Counted from the first letter of the stretch, positions 1 to 10,223 are shown. The stretch is DNA of 64,000 nt from Delphinapterus leucas (GCF_002288925.2 NW_022098036.1:38439444-38503443); one strand, 5' to 3'. The notes: generated by a model from the sequence alone, not told the origin. Numbers and translations are program-made.

Positions 1-71
1 TGATTACAAATACGTTGCATCATTTCTTACTCTAGTACTTAATTTCCTCACCTTTCCAAATCTAAGACCAG

Positions 72-230
72 TAATTCTCAACAAGGGTGGTAAATTCTGG
101 GGACAGTGTTAAAATTGGAGGGAATGTTTTTTAGTTATCAAAAAGATTAAGATGACTACTGGCATTTATATTGGAAAGGAGCCAGGACTGCAGGACATAC
201 CAGGAACAGAGACCTACACTTTCTAATTTC
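72..230 (-). repeat. MER20-like hAT DNA transposon remnant
   Basis: The sequence starts with 'cagtaattctcaac' and continues with a 'ggggacagtgtt' block and a 'ctactggcat' block, in the order expected for the reverse of MER20, a non-autonomous hAT-Charlie element. It is strongly diverged, so the family call rests on block order. No TSD is visible. Confidence 0.45.
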
Positions 231-960
231 TAGCAGTTTCACAAATCTATTGAAGAAACTTCCATAAACACACGATAACAGTCCTTCACCTAGAGTAAAC
301 ATAAACATTTTAACTTATAAATAATATTTAGTTAGTATCCCAACAACACAGACTTGTATTTGAGATCCAATCTCTCCAGCTTCTAATTTCTTAACCCCTC
401 TCCCCTGTGCAGATGAATTGCAACTACTGCTTACTTTTAAGTTTACTGTAATTCAGAATAATGATTGAGTTCCAAAATATAGGTAACTTACACGGTTATA
501 GACTAATTTTGCTTTATAAGGAAATCACAATTTCTATGGGGCTCTGTCTTCTCCTCTTTCCTTTCAAACTATCGATACAAGGACCCAAGGCATCTCTCTT
601 GGTTGCACAGTGAAATGAAGTTCTGTCTAGACCTTTATAATATATGTATAGACACCTATGCTATTTAAAGAAAGGTACCTGAAGTTTCTTTCTTACTAGC
701 CTCAAAACTCTGTACTATACAAGTGCTTTCTCATCTTTACAACAGAAGAGAGTAAAAGTGAACAACAATCTCGCATGTCACAAAAAAAGTAGCATAGGAA
801 TATAAAGTACCATGCTGAAAAGGCTCCAAATATCACCGACTACAGGATGATCATATGAAAGCTCTCCAGTGCTATCAAAACATGAACGGGAAAGGTTTTT
901 CCTATTTGTACCAATCTAATAAGTACTCTATATAGTTTTGCAAAGTGTACTAATATACAG
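231..960. other. Unassigned AT-rich sequence
   Basis: I recognise no repeat, exon or RNA gene here. If the CpG-island gene starting near 7,100 runs leftward, this stretch would lie in its intron, but I found no exon with convincing splice sites. Confidence 0.5.
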
Positions 961-1288
961 TATTCTACATAGACCAATGGAACAAAAATAAAGAGCCTAG
1001 AAACAGACCCAGACTTTTTCCAGCCACTTGATTTTTAACAAAGGTACCAAAGCAATTCAGTGAGAGAAAGAAAAGTCTTTTCAACAAATGATGATGGAAA
1101 AAATGTATCTCCAAATGGAAAACAAATGAACCTTGAGATTCACACTTTACACCATAAATAAAAATTAATTTCAAGTGAATCATGGACCTTACTGTAAAAG
1201 CTAAAACTATAAAAGTTCTAAAAGAAAAAGTAATGCATTATACTTCATCAAAACTAAAAGCTTCCACTCATCAAAAGATACCATATAA
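961..1288 (+). repeat. Old L1 fragment (ORF2 C-terminal region)
   Basis: The start 'gaccaatggaacaaaaat' and later 'cttccactcatcaaaagata' match the region of L1 ORF2 between the reverse transcriptase and the C-terminal cysteine motif. The frame is broken repeatedly. It abuts a less decayed L1 piece at about 1,289 that comes from an earlier part of ORF2, so these are two separate events or one rearranged element. Confidence 0.7.
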
Positions 1289-2794
1289 ATAAGGAAACAC
1301 AAGCTTTAAATGATACATTACACAAGATGGACTTAATTGATATTTATAGGGCATTCCATCCAAAAACAACAGAATACACTTTCTTCTCAAGTGCTCATGG
1401 AACATTCTCCAGGACAGATCATATCTTGGGTCACAAGTCAAGCCTTGGTAAATTTAAGAAAATTGAAATTGTTTCAAGTATCTTTTCTGACCACAACACT
1501 ATGAGACTAGATATCAATTACAGGAAAAGATCTGTAAAAACTACAAACACATGGAGGCTAAACAATACACTACTTAATAACGAAGTGATCACTGAAGAAA
1601 TCAAAGAGGAAATCAAAAAATACCTAGAAACAAATGACAATGGAGACACGACGACCCAAAATCTATGGGATGCAGGAAAAGCAGTTCTAATAGGGAAGTT
1701 TATAGCAATACAATCCTATCTTAAGAAACAGGAAACATCTCGAATAAACAACCTAACCTTGCACCTAAAGCAATTAGAGAAAGAAGAACAAAAAAACCCC
1801 AAAGTTAGCAGAAGGAAAGAAATCATAAAAATCAGATCAGAAATAAATGAAAAAGAAATAAAGGAAACAATAGCAAAGATCAAGGAAACTAAAAGCTGGT
1901 TCTTTGAGAAGATAAACAAAATTGATAAACCATTAGCCAGACTCATCAAGAAAAAGAGGGAGAAGACTCAAATCAATAGAATTAGAAATGAAAAAGGAGA
2001 AGTAACAACTGACACTGCAGAAATACGAAAGATCATGAGAGATTACTACAAGCAACTCTATGCAATAAAATGGACAACCTGGAAGAAATGGACAAATTCT
2101 TAGAAATGCACAACCTGCCAAGACTGAATCAGGAAGAAATAGAATATATGAACAGACCAATAATAAGCACTGAAATTGAAACTGTGATTAAAAATCTTCC
2201 AACAAACAAAAGCCCAGGACCAGATGGCTTCACAGGCGAATTCTATGAAACATTTAGAGAAGAGCTAACACCTATCCTTCTCAAACTCTTCCAAAATATC
2301 GCAGAGGGAGGAACACTCCCAAACTCATTCTACGAGGCCACCATCATCCTGATACCAAAACCAGACAAAGATGTCACTAAGAAAGAAAACTACAGGCCAA
2401 TATCACTGATGAACATAGATGCAAAAATCCTCAACAAAATACTAGCAAACAGAATCCAACAGCACATTAAAAGGATCATACACCATGATCAAGTGGGGTT
2501 TATTCCAGGAATGCAAGGATTCTTCAAGATACGCAAATCAATCAACGTGATACACCATATCAACAAATTGAAGGAGAAAAACCATATGATCATCTCAATA
2601 GATGCACAGAAAGCAAAATTCAACACCCATTTACGAAAAAAACCCTCCAGGAAGTAGGCATAGAGCGAACTTTCCTCAACATGATAAAGGCCATATATGA
2701 CAAACCCACGGCCAACATCATCCTCAATGGTGAAAAACTGAAAGCATTTCCACTAAGATCAGGAACAAGACAAGGTTGCCCACTCTCACCACTA
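1289..2794 (+). mobile_element. L1 ORF2 fragment, truncated at both ends
   Basis: It begins late in the endonuclease domain (FSSAHG, then SDHN near 1,480-1,500) and runs through the linker into the reverse transcriptase fingers and palm (KSPGPDGF near 2,210; RPISLMN near 2,395; TRQGCPLSP near 2,765). The reading frame shifts near 2,070-2,100 and again near 2,610-2,680. The FADD catalytic motif would follow but is absent, because a SINE begins at 2,795 and no L1 resumes after it. It cannot encode a working protein. Confidence 0.92.
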
Positions 2795-3002
2795 TTTTTT
2801 TTTTTTTTTTGCGGTACGCGGGCCTCTCACTGTTGTGGCCTCTCCCGTTGCGGGGCACAGGCTCCGGACGCGCAGGCTCAGCAGCCATGGCTCATGGGCC
2901 CAGCCGCTCCGTGGCATGCAGTGTCCTCCTGGACCGGGGCACAAACCTGTGTCCCCTGCATCAGCAGGCGGACTTTCAACCACTGCGCCACCAGGGAAGC
3001 CC
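2795..3002 (-). mobile_element. CHR-type SINE, short form
   Basis: Read on the minus strand, it runs from the tRNA-like head 'cttccctggtggcgcag' (right end) through the GC-rich body to a poly(A) tail, seen as the T run at 2,795-2,810. Left flank is L1 ORF2, right flank is unrelated, and no TSD is visible. This suggests that a deletion followed the insertion. Confidence 0.92.
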
Positions 3003-3588
3003 TAAACTTTTTTGCTTCATGTAAAATGTGTTTACAAAAAAATATTCAAAAGTTATGTTTTGTCTTTAAAAATAAAAATATAGTCTTAAGAAAAAGGAAA
3101 AGCAATAGTTATAAGTTTATTTTGACTTACTTTATAGCTAGTCCTCCAGAAATAGGTTTTCCCTCCCTCCCTCTCTATATATTGGCTCCCTATGCCCACT
3201 ATTCATGTTTCTTCATCATTCCGCTGTCATCTCAGCACATAAAGACCTTTCCAGCTTGGTTACCAATAGTTTCTTGGTATCAAAATTCCAAATTCAAGAA
3301 GAAACAATGTGAATGGTTTAGCCTGCATCAGATTCAGCTCTGATTCAAATACATGGTGCTACTTTGGCTGGAGAAGGTATGTGGGATGAGAGCATATTAG
3401 GATCATCTGCTCCTTAGTCCAACCCCTTACTCACTGCCCACTGGTCCTTAGAATGATGTGCCTACAACGTTCGCAGGTTTTTAAAGAAAAGGTTGTGGGC
3501 AAGGAGGTCAGGTAACCGTCTTAATTGTTGCAACTGAAAAGGAAAGGCAAACTTTTCTAGTTTTAATTTCCCAATATTTCCTTAATTT
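3003..3588. other. Unassigned sequence
   Basis: This is AT-rich DNA with a short pyrimidine stretch near 3,160-3,180. I see no repeat family, exon or RNA gene. Confidence 0.5.
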
Positions 3589-3603
3589 AGAATTGAATTA
3601 ATG

Positions 3604-3718
3604 TTGGGACTTCCCTGACAGTCCAGTGGTTAAGACTCCATACTTCCACTGCAGGGGCTGCGGGTTCGACCCCTGGTCAGGGAACTAAGATCCCACATGC
3701 TGTGTGATGTGGCCAAAA
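3604..3718 (+). mobile_element. CHR-1/Bov-tA-like tRNA SINE, 115 bp
   Basis: The head 'gggacttccctgacagtcc' and the 'cctggtcagggaactaagat' block mark the shorter tRNA-derived SINE of cetartiodactyls. The TSD 'agaattgaatta' is seen at 3,589-3,600 and again at 3,787-3,798. The whole microsatellite at 3,719-3,786 therefore lies inside the insertion, as its expanded tail. Confidence 0.9.

Positions 3719-3788
<70 letters not shown>
3719..3788 (+). repeat. Poly(A)/(TA)n/(GA)n compound microsatellite
   Basis: An A run, then about 11 TA units, then about 19 GA units follow the SINE and end at its right TSD. The tract most likely grew from the SINE tail. It is probably length-polymorphic. Confidence 0.95.
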
Positions 3789-3792
<4 letters not shown>

Positions 3793-3964
3793 GAATTACT
3801 GTAGAAGTGAACACTCATGGACAAATGAGGCTAATTCTCTGTTATAAAGTTAATTCTTAAATTACACTTAACATATATCATTCTTATAATAAAAAAAAAA
3901 ATCCTGCACAGGAAATTAAATGCAAAAAAACCCCAAAAACAAACAGACAAAAAAAAAAGCTTTT

Positions 3965-4095
3965 TTTTTTAAAGTTACTAAACCTTTCAGTGCTTCAGTT
4001 TCTTCACCTTAATATAGGGATAATAATAAAACGGCTGTAAAGGCGAAGTGAGAAATATGTATAAAGCATTTGGAGTTCTGTGAATATTAGCAAAT
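3965..4095 (+). repeat. MIR fragment
   Basis: 'cttcagtttcttcacctt', then 'gggataataataaaacgg' and 'tgtataaagcattt' follow the MIR order after its core. MIRs are old tRNA-derived SINEs shared by all mammals. Confidence 0.7.
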
Positions 4096-4597
4096 ACTGC
4101 TCTAAATTTTTTCCCACATGACATGTCTTCTGAGCCTACAATTTCAATACTTATTTTTCCATAGTTGTGAAATTTACAAACTATATGCTATCACTAAAAT
4201 CCCTCTACTAACCTACACAATTATATTGTCATCTTTTAATTTTTAACTTTTTCCACTTAATGAGATACAATGTGTTAAAACTGTTACACTCCCTGAACAC
4301 ACACAGTTTCAGACTGTAAGGATACTTACTGTTCTGCACCTAGAATTGCAGATACAGAGACAAAGAAGATGGGAGCTCTCAGTCAAGTGCTATTTTGTTT
4401 ACAACTAAACTGCACTGAGGAAAAAGCACTCTACTGGGGGAAGTCTAGGAAAGTATGTGAAACCCACTGGATAAAATTTTAAGGAGAAATAAAAAAGGTC
4501 AATGGCTAAATATGCATAAACATGATAGAGGATAGATTTGGAGAACTGTGGTAGTATGACAGAACATCACAGCTTGGAAAAAAAATGGTGGAATATT
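4096..4597. other. Unassigned sequence
   Basis: I recognise no element or exon between the MIR and the next SINE. Confidence 0.5.
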
Positions 4598-4612
4598 ATG
4601 AAGATGATTCTT

Positions 4613-4815
4613 TTTTTTTTTGCGGTATGCGGGCCTCTCACTGCTGTGGCCTCTCCCGTTGCGGAGCCCAGGCTCCAGACGCGCAGGCTCAGTGGACATG
4701 GCTCAGGGGCCTAGCTGCTCCGCGGCATGTGGGATCTTCCCGGACCGGGACACGAACCCGTGTCCCCTGCATCGGCAGGCGGACTCTCAACCACTGCACC
4801 ACCAGGGAAGCCCCC
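4613..4815 (-). mobile_element. CHR-type SINE, short form, perfect TSD
   Basis: A full short-form copy on the minus strand with a T-run tail at its left end. The 15-bp TSD 'atgaagatgattctt' is perfect at 4,598-4,612 and 4,816-4,830, which indicates a relatively recent L1-mediated insertion. Confidence 0.95.
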
Positions 4816-5054
4816 ATGAAGATGATTCTTAAAAACAGAGGTTGGAACCAGACTGAGAAGGGCTTTGTAAAAAAAAAAAAGAAAAAGCTAAAAAATTTGA
4901 AATATATATGGTAGACAATGGGAAGCCATCAGAGATTTTTATAGAGGAATATTTGGAAGGAGAGATTGCAGACAGAGGCAGGAAGCATTACAATCAATCA
5001 ATCAGTAAGAGTTATAAATTTTCTAACTAAATCTAGTTTTTGACCCCAGTTCAA

Positions 5055-5205
5055 ACATTTTACTAGTTGTGTGAGAACAAATTACAGAACCCCTCTTAGC
5101 CTCAGTTTTCTTATGTGAAAATTCCAGCACATATCTCAGTGTTATTTGTGAAGATTAATGAGATAATGTATGTAAATACTGCACAATGCTTAGTTACTCA
5201 ATATA
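5055..5205 (+). repeat. MIR fragment
   Basis: 'cctcagttttcttatgtgaa', followed by 'gaagattaatgagataatg' and 'actgcacaatgctta', follows the MIR consensus order on the plus strand. Confidence 0.75.
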
Positions 5206-5224
5206 ATAGGAGATATATGTATCA

Positions 5225-5465
5225 TTTACTATGTGTCACACACTATTCTAACATTTTAATATGTACTGATTCATTTGATTCTCCCAACAGCCCTACAAGA
5301 TAGGTATTGTTATTATCTCCACTATAGTTGAGGGAATCGGAAGCACTGAAAGGTTAAGCAGCTTCCTCAGGGTCAGGCAACTACCAAGTTGTGGAGATGA
5401 AATTCAAATGCAAGCAATCTGGGTCCAGTTTCATGCCCTTAACCAACATATTACAATGCCTCTCT
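5225..5465 (-). repeat. MIR fragment, opposite orientation
   Basis: Reading right to left it gives the MIR head, core and tail: the '...cccttaaccaacat' end at right, the 'ggttaagcagcttcctcagg' core, and the 'gttattatctccactatag' block at left. It lies next to an oppositely oriented MIR. Confidence 0.7.
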
Positions 5466-5474
5466 AGGAAAGAT

Positions 5475-5650
5475 CAAGTCAGTGTTTTAAAAATTCTGGT
5501 CAAGTTTTCTAACCTTCAAGTTAAATTTACAGAACCCCATCCTCCAGACCTATGGGATCAGAATCTCTGAGACTGGAAATACAGGAATCAGCACTTGACA
5601 AACCTTCAAGGTAATGTGTACACAATAAAAGTTGAAACTCACTGACTTAG
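5475..5650 (+). repeat. MER5-like hAT-Charlie remnant
   Basis: 'ggatcagaatctctgagact', 'aggaatcagcacttgacaa' and 'gttgaaactcactg' resemble the right half of MER5-group non-autonomous hAT transposons. It is diverged and without a clear TSD. Confidence 0.45.
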
Positions 5651-6640
5651 GTAGATAGAGCAAAAATCCAAAGAAAAGAGTCCAGGTAAGGAAAAGGAAC
5701 AGATTAAAATGTAGAGACTAACTTTTTTTGGAAATTACCATTTGCTGGTAGCTTATATGAAATAAACAGAACCTTAAGGTTTGAATAAGCAAAGCTTAAC
5801 AAAGTATAGCTTATATCTTTACTGCAGTCCTACACAAAATGTTTAAATTTTAACGATAACTACCGAATATTTAAATTTATTTTTCCTGGCTAATAACGAA
5901 ACAAAAGTTCATTGCCAGGGATGGGAGAGTAGGAGTAGCCAGCATGGATGAAGGAACGTTTATTCTGAATATTATTAAGTCCTACTTTTTAAAAGAAATT
6001 TATACATTTATATGGTAAGATACCCTGGTGTTAAAATCTTAAAAGAAGCATAAAATATCTGATCCTATAAAGCAACAAAATTACTCTGACAGTTTTCAAT
6101 AAGGCAAGATATAAAATTTCTACACACTTAAATGCTCACTTATAGTTTACATGTAGGGTACACATTTAAATTATTCCAGAAAGCATGACTTTGTTAGAAG
6201 GTTAGAGTTTGATATCTGAGGTAGTTAGTCATTAAAAACAAATAAAACAAAAAACCGAAACAGAGAAAACCCGATGCTGGAAACATTAGTAGAGTACTTT
6301 CAAAATGACTCCCCAATAACCCAGCTGGACAATGAATGAAGGGTGAAAAGGCAGGTCTGTGGAACTAAACCTCATCCCTATTTTTAGCAAACTAAGACCC
6401 CTGTTAATCACCGCTGTTACAACATGTCCAGTTTAAATGAGCAAGAGTCTCGGATTTTTGCGTTACCTGAAAAATGTCAACCGTGAAAGAAAAATACCCG
6501 GGTTTTGAACACAAAGGATACTCAGATTTCAGTTTAAATCCCCACCAGGCATTTCAAAGAGTGTCAATTCCCTGCGGTCCAGAGTAATAGACTACTCCTC
6601 TTAGGAGGAACTCGGATCCCCACAGAGCATCTCTTCATTC
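5651..6640. other. Unassigned sequence left of the CpG island
   Basis: About 1 kb without a recognised repeat or exon. It is the probable start of the first intron of the minus-strand gene and may hold promoter-proximal regulatory sites. Confidence 0.45.
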
Positions 6641-7025
6641 TAAACCTGCCCCCAACCTTCCATCTTTAATAAAGAAAGATTCTTTAGCTTACGGTAAAGC
6701 TTTCGCAATAATTACTTTTGAAGCTTCAGCGTTCGAAACGAATTAGCGGAAATATTGAACTGCGATTACCAGAAAGTCAGAGATTAAACAAGGTTTAATC
6801 TCGGGGGCGGTCTGGCTTCTGAATCCTCAGTACTCTATAGGGTTGGCATATATGCGCCAACCGTCTGCCCCGACTTCCCAAAGTCCCCACGTCCGGCCCC
6901 ACCACCCGACACCCCCAAAGGCACTCCGAGGCCCCCGCTATACTGTCCCGCCTCCCGACCCCCTGTGCCATCCGACAGTTCCGCTTCTCCCCCTGGAATA
7001 CTCAGTTCCTTCCCGTCCGCCATCC

Positions 7026-7032
7026 ACTCACC
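7026..7032 (-). other. 5' splice donor (CG|GTGAGT)
   Basis: On the minus strand the exon end reads CCTCG followed by GTGAGT, a near-consensus U1 site, inside the CpG island and just downstream of the ETS and GC boxes. Its position gives the direction of the gene. Confidence 0.6.
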
Positions 7033-7102
7033 GAGGCGCGCTGGGCAGAAGTTCCAGAGCGGCAGTGTCACTTTTCCCTTCTCGCGCCGCGCCACACGCC
7101 AT
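7032..7102 (-). CDS. Candidate first coding exon of an unrecognised minus-strand gene
   Basis: An ATG on the minus strand (A at 7,102) opens a frame of 23 codons plus 2 bases up to a strong splice donor. The peptide begins MACGAAREGKSD and is Ala-rich. Without splicing the frame stops at once (TGA formed by the donor bases), which supports a splice there. The ATG context is moderate: G at +4 but C at -3. The remaining exons must lie left of 7,026 or outside the window, and I could not find them. I do not recognise the protein. An alternative is that the exon is untranslated and coding starts in exon 2. Confidence 0.4.
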
Positions 7103-7118
7103 CCGGGAGCTGCTCCAT
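7068..7118 (-). other. Short overlapping upstream ORF
   Basis: An ATG at 7,118, 16 bases before the candidate start, opens a 16-codon frame (MEQLPDG...) that ends in TGA at 7,068, in another frame. If the 7,102 start is used, this would be an overlapping uORF that could lower its translation. This is inference from sequence only. Confidence 0.25.
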
Positions 7119-7549
7119 CCAACGGCCCACACAATTCAAATTCGTCCACTTCCGCCTGCAACCCGGAAGGAGGGCTCAGCTCCGCCCCCTGAAAGGCGGG
7201 GCCCGCGGCGACGCGGGAGTTGGGGAAGGGCGAGGCGCCCCAGCGCTTTTATTCCGCGGTGTCCTCCTCTCTGCTCGGTCTCTTTCCGTTCAGTTTCTTT
7301 TGTCTCTCTCCCTACTTAGGTCCAGAGAGAAGTGCGGGAGCGGGGTTGGTGTTGCTGCTGGGTGGCTCGGGAGAGGAGCCTCTTGTTTCTTAAATGGATC
7401 GAGACATGCTGAATTTTCTTCACTTCCAGGAAACGAGAGAATAAAAAGCACTAACCGAGCCCGGACGTTTTTACCCCTCCGCCGTCGCCTAAACACGAGC
7501 TACAGCCGGAAGGAAGAAACGAACCCTCCGCATACTTAGTACGGGGTTT

Positions 7550-8157
7550 CTTTGGGTCTTCAGAGACCTGTGGCGGCACAGTTAGGACTTTTAACCTCTT
7601 TCCTTCCCCTGTTTGAGGGAGACAAAAAGCCAAGTGCGCCAATCACCTTATTCCAGCAACAGATTGAAAATGGAGTGGTCGGAAAAGTTCCTGGTCCCAA
7701 ATAACATTTTTGAGGATAAGTGTTAGAAAGCGACAAATTTTTTTCCCCCTCTGACAGACCATTTTACAAGATTACTATGTGGTTGTCCTATGAGATTCTT
7801 GGGACAACAGTGTCATTTTCCTTTGCCAAGGACCACACAATGTATCCTTGATCCGAAAAGTCTACAGAAAGGAAAGGAAGGACATGTTGTTAGGCAAAAA
7901 CAAACAAACAAAAAAACCCTCTCTAACCCTGATCTTGACGTTACCACCAGATCATCCTCACATCTAAAAGCATTGATTGACCTAAACTGATCAGTTCAAA
8001 CCAAGCCATAACAGAACATCTTCAGGCTCTATCAAACTGAAATTTGAAAGATTCACTAGATTTCTGGGAATTTATTTTATAGATAATCTGACATAAGGGT
8101 GTGTAAAGCTATTAAGTGATGTACTGTTTTTAACAGTGGAAAGTAGAAAATAACATA
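7550..8157. other. Unassigned sequence right of the CpG island
   Basis: No repeat or exon is recognised. A CCAAT motif at 7,639-7,643 may belong to the promoter region. GC content falls quickly after 7,640. Confidence 0.45.
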
Positions 8158-8291
8158 CGTGTTTACCAATAAGGAAATGATTAAATACTGTAAGTTATGA
8201 TAATTTAGTAGCTGATATACTGACACTGCAGGCACTAAAAATAATGATGTAGATCAGTAGGTACTCAATTGAAAATCAGCTTCAGAAAGAC

Positions 8292-8341
<50 letters not shown>

Positions 8342-8530
8342 AGCATCCTTTTAAAGTATGTGTATGTGTATGGCATACAAAATTTGGATACATAAACTGT
8401 AAAATGTTACCTGTGGGAGTCAGATTGGTGAATGGGGATGGGAAGAAACTTTTGCTTTATAACCAGCTGAATTTTTTAAATAAGCATGTTTTACTCTTGC
8501 AATTTTAATTGCTTTTAAAAGAAGATTGCT
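8158..8530 (+). repeat. Old L1 3'-end fragment
   Basis: 'taaggaaatgattaaatact', 'ggatacataaactgtaaaat', 'gggagtcagattggtgaat' and 'aataagcatgttttactctt' follow the order of the 3' end of ancient (L1M-type) elements. A GA microsatellite interrupts it. Confidence 0.5.
8301..8342 (+). repeat. (GA)n microsatellite
   Basis: About 20 GA units with one phase slip near 8,321, preceded by a short TA run. Confidence 0.95.
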
Positions 8531-8719
8531 AGAAATTGAGTATATTCTAGATGAAGAATCAGGTTTAATAAATGTATAATGTTTGAATAATCTGTGTCCA
8601 TTCATTCATTCATCAATTCATTCAGCAGTTATATAGTAATGGTTTGACCACACATTTTGTCGTTCATAATATGCTGTATTATTTAATGTCCCACATTTTT
8701 AATACTGCCCCATTAAATA

Positions 8720-8820
8720 TATTGCTGTTTCAAGTTCCTTGAATGCAGAAACTATGTCATATATTTTTCATAATTCTTGGTACTTTCCCACCATTAAGTT
8801 CCATCCTTCACAGGAAATAA
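8720..8820 (+). repeat. Probable L2 3'-end trace
   Basis: 'gttccttgaatgcagaaact' and the following 'atgtcatatatttttcat' resemble the 3' end of LINE-2. Short and diverged. Confidence 0.3.
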
Positions 8821-8855
8821 ATTCTCAAGTTAATCTGCAAGCAAAAGTTAAATGT

Positions 8856-9067
8856 GGGCTTCCCTGGTGGCGCAGTGGTTGAGAGTCCGCCTGCCGATAC
8901 AGGGGACACGGCTTCGTGCCCCGGTCCAGGAGGACCCCACATGCCGCAGAGCGGCTGGGCCCGTGAGCCATGGCCGCTGAGCCTGCGCATCCGGAGCCTG
9001 TGCTCCGCAACGGGAGAGGCCACAACAGCGAGAGGCCCGCGTACCGCAAAAACAAAACAAAACAAAA
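8856..9067 (+). mobile_element. CHR-type SINE, short form
   Basis: Full short-form copy with an A-rich tail containing 'aaaac' units. The TSD 'aaaagttaaatgt' is seen at 8,843-8,855 and 9,068-9,080. The right copy later served as target for a second SINE. Confidence 0.95.
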
Positions 9068-9085
9068 AAAAGTTAAATGTACTCA

Positions 9086-9206
9086 GAGAATTCCCTGGTG
9101 GTCCAGTAGGTAAGACTGGGAGCTTTCACTGCCATGGCCAGGGTTCAATCCCTGGTCGGGGAACTAACATCCTGCAAGCTGCACAGTGCAGCCAAAAAAA
9201 AAAAAA
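9086..9206 (+). mobile_element. CHR-1/Bov-tA-like SINE inserted beside the previous SINE
   Basis: A 120-bp tRNA-type SINE ('attccctggtggtccag' head, 'ccctggtcggggaactaac' block) with an A tail. Its TSD 'agttaaatgtactca' at 9,071-9,085 and 9,207-9,221 overlaps the right TSD of the SINE at 8,856, which therefore inserted first. Confidence 0.93.
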
Positions 9207-9293
9207 AGTTAAATGTACTCAAATTGCCCTTGAAAAACTCCCCAATCATAAAAATATATATAGTATATATAGATAGAATAGATAGATACATGA

Positions 9294-9645
9294 TTTTTTT
9301 TTAATTTTTATTTATTTTATTTTTGGCTGTGTTGGGTCTTTGTTGCTGCGCACGGGCTTTCCTCTGGTTGCAGCAAGCGGAGGCTACTCTTCATTGTGGT
9401 GCGCGGGCTTCTCATGCGGTGGCTTCTCTTGTTGTGGAGCACGGGCTCTAGGCGCGGTGGCTTCAGTAGTTGTGGCACGTGGGCTCAGTAATTGTGGCTC
9501 GCGGGCTCTAGAGCACAGACTCAGTAGTTGTGGCGCACGGGCTTTGTTGCTCCACAGCATGTGGGATCTTCCCTGCCCAGGGCTCGAACCCATGTGCCCT
9601 GCCTTGGCAGGCGGATTCTTAACCACTGTGCCACCAGGGAAGCCC
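9294..9645 (-). mobile_element. CHR-type SINE, long form
   Basis: About 350 bp on the minus strand. From right to left: tRNA-like head (ends '...accagggaagccc'), then a GC-rich body with several 'agtagttgtggc'/'gcgcgggctt' repeats, then a T-rich tail. Open frames across it on both strands are chance read-through. Confidence 0.93.
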
Positions 9646-9659
9646 TAGGTATATGAGTT

Positions 9660-10130
9660 TTAAAATATGACTATATAAGCAGGTTTTGTTTTGTTTTGTT
9701 TTAATGTTTGTCCTCTTTTTTTTTAAGTCAGTCCTTCTTTAGGATCCTTAATGAATTCTTTAGTTTCTTCCACCAAAATGTTGACAAAGTTATCATCACC
9801 CAGCAGCCCTGCCATCAGTCAGTCTAATGAGATTAATTTCTCCTCAGCAATAGAGAGCGCCTTAAAGTCATTGACATATTTTTCTCGTAGGACTGGTCAG
9901 GCTTAATGTATAAATTGCCTAGGGCTAGTGTTTATTGAATGGAATATCAAGTTATTTGCATATTTAAACTGTTATTCCCTTTTTTACTGAGAGTGCAGGT
10001 GAATTTGAATACAATCAGTATTCAAGTAATGTTACAGTATTTCATGAACAAAGAAGATCTTCAATAAATACCCACTGACTATTTCAAGGAGCCTGAGTAA
10101 ATCCAGACTTAAGAACTTTTAAGATCTTAA
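9660..10130. other. Unassigned sequence
   Basis: Apart from a short 'gttttgtttt' tract near 9,685-9,702 nothing is recognised. Confidence 0.5.
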
Positions 10131-10223
10131 GATCCCACATGCCGCGGAGCCGCTGGGCCCGTGAGCCATGGCCACTGAGCCTGCGCATCCGGAAAATAAA
10201 TAAATAAATAAATAAAATAAAAG
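10131..10223 (+). mobile_element. Very short CHR SINE piece with its own A-rich tail
   Basis: Only 62 bp of the SINE body are present, from 'gatcccacatgccgcggag' to 'gcgcatccgg', followed directly by an (AAAT)n-type tail. Both the tRNA head and the usual 3' part of the body are missing. No TSD is evident. Confidence 0.85.

Larger units (their letters stand above)
6790..7530. promoter_or_regulatory. CpG-island promoter
   Basis: This is the only sustained GC- and CpG-rich, non-repeat stretch in the window. GC boxes are seen at 6,803-6,810, 7,182-7,189 and 7,195-7,202. ETS-type sites occur at 7,163-7,169 ('ccggaag'), near 7,147-7,155 on the minus strand ('gcggaagt') and at 7,506-7,512. No TATA box is clear, which is typical of broadly expressed genes. 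The splice donor at 7,026-7,032 shows that transcription leaves on the minus strand. ETS sites in both directions would also allow divergent plus-strand transcription, but I found no clear plus-strand exon. Confidence 0.75.

Noticed and set aside
6835..7161. 108-codon minus-strand open frame across the CpG island
   Set aside because: It starts at a TTG, not an ATG, and crosses the strong splice donor at 7,031, so it is not a credible eukaryotic CDS as drawn.
6843..7319. 158-codon plus-strand open frame in the CpG island
   Set aside because: Pro/Arg-rich translation of GC-rich DNA, with no domain. It overlaps the minus-strand exon and promoter motifs.
8854..9276. 140-codon open frame on the plus strand
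   Set aside because: It reads through two SINEs. The same frames recur at every CHR SINE in the window ([11 protein letters not shown]..., [11 protein letters not shown]...), so they reflect the GC-rich SINE body and not a gene.
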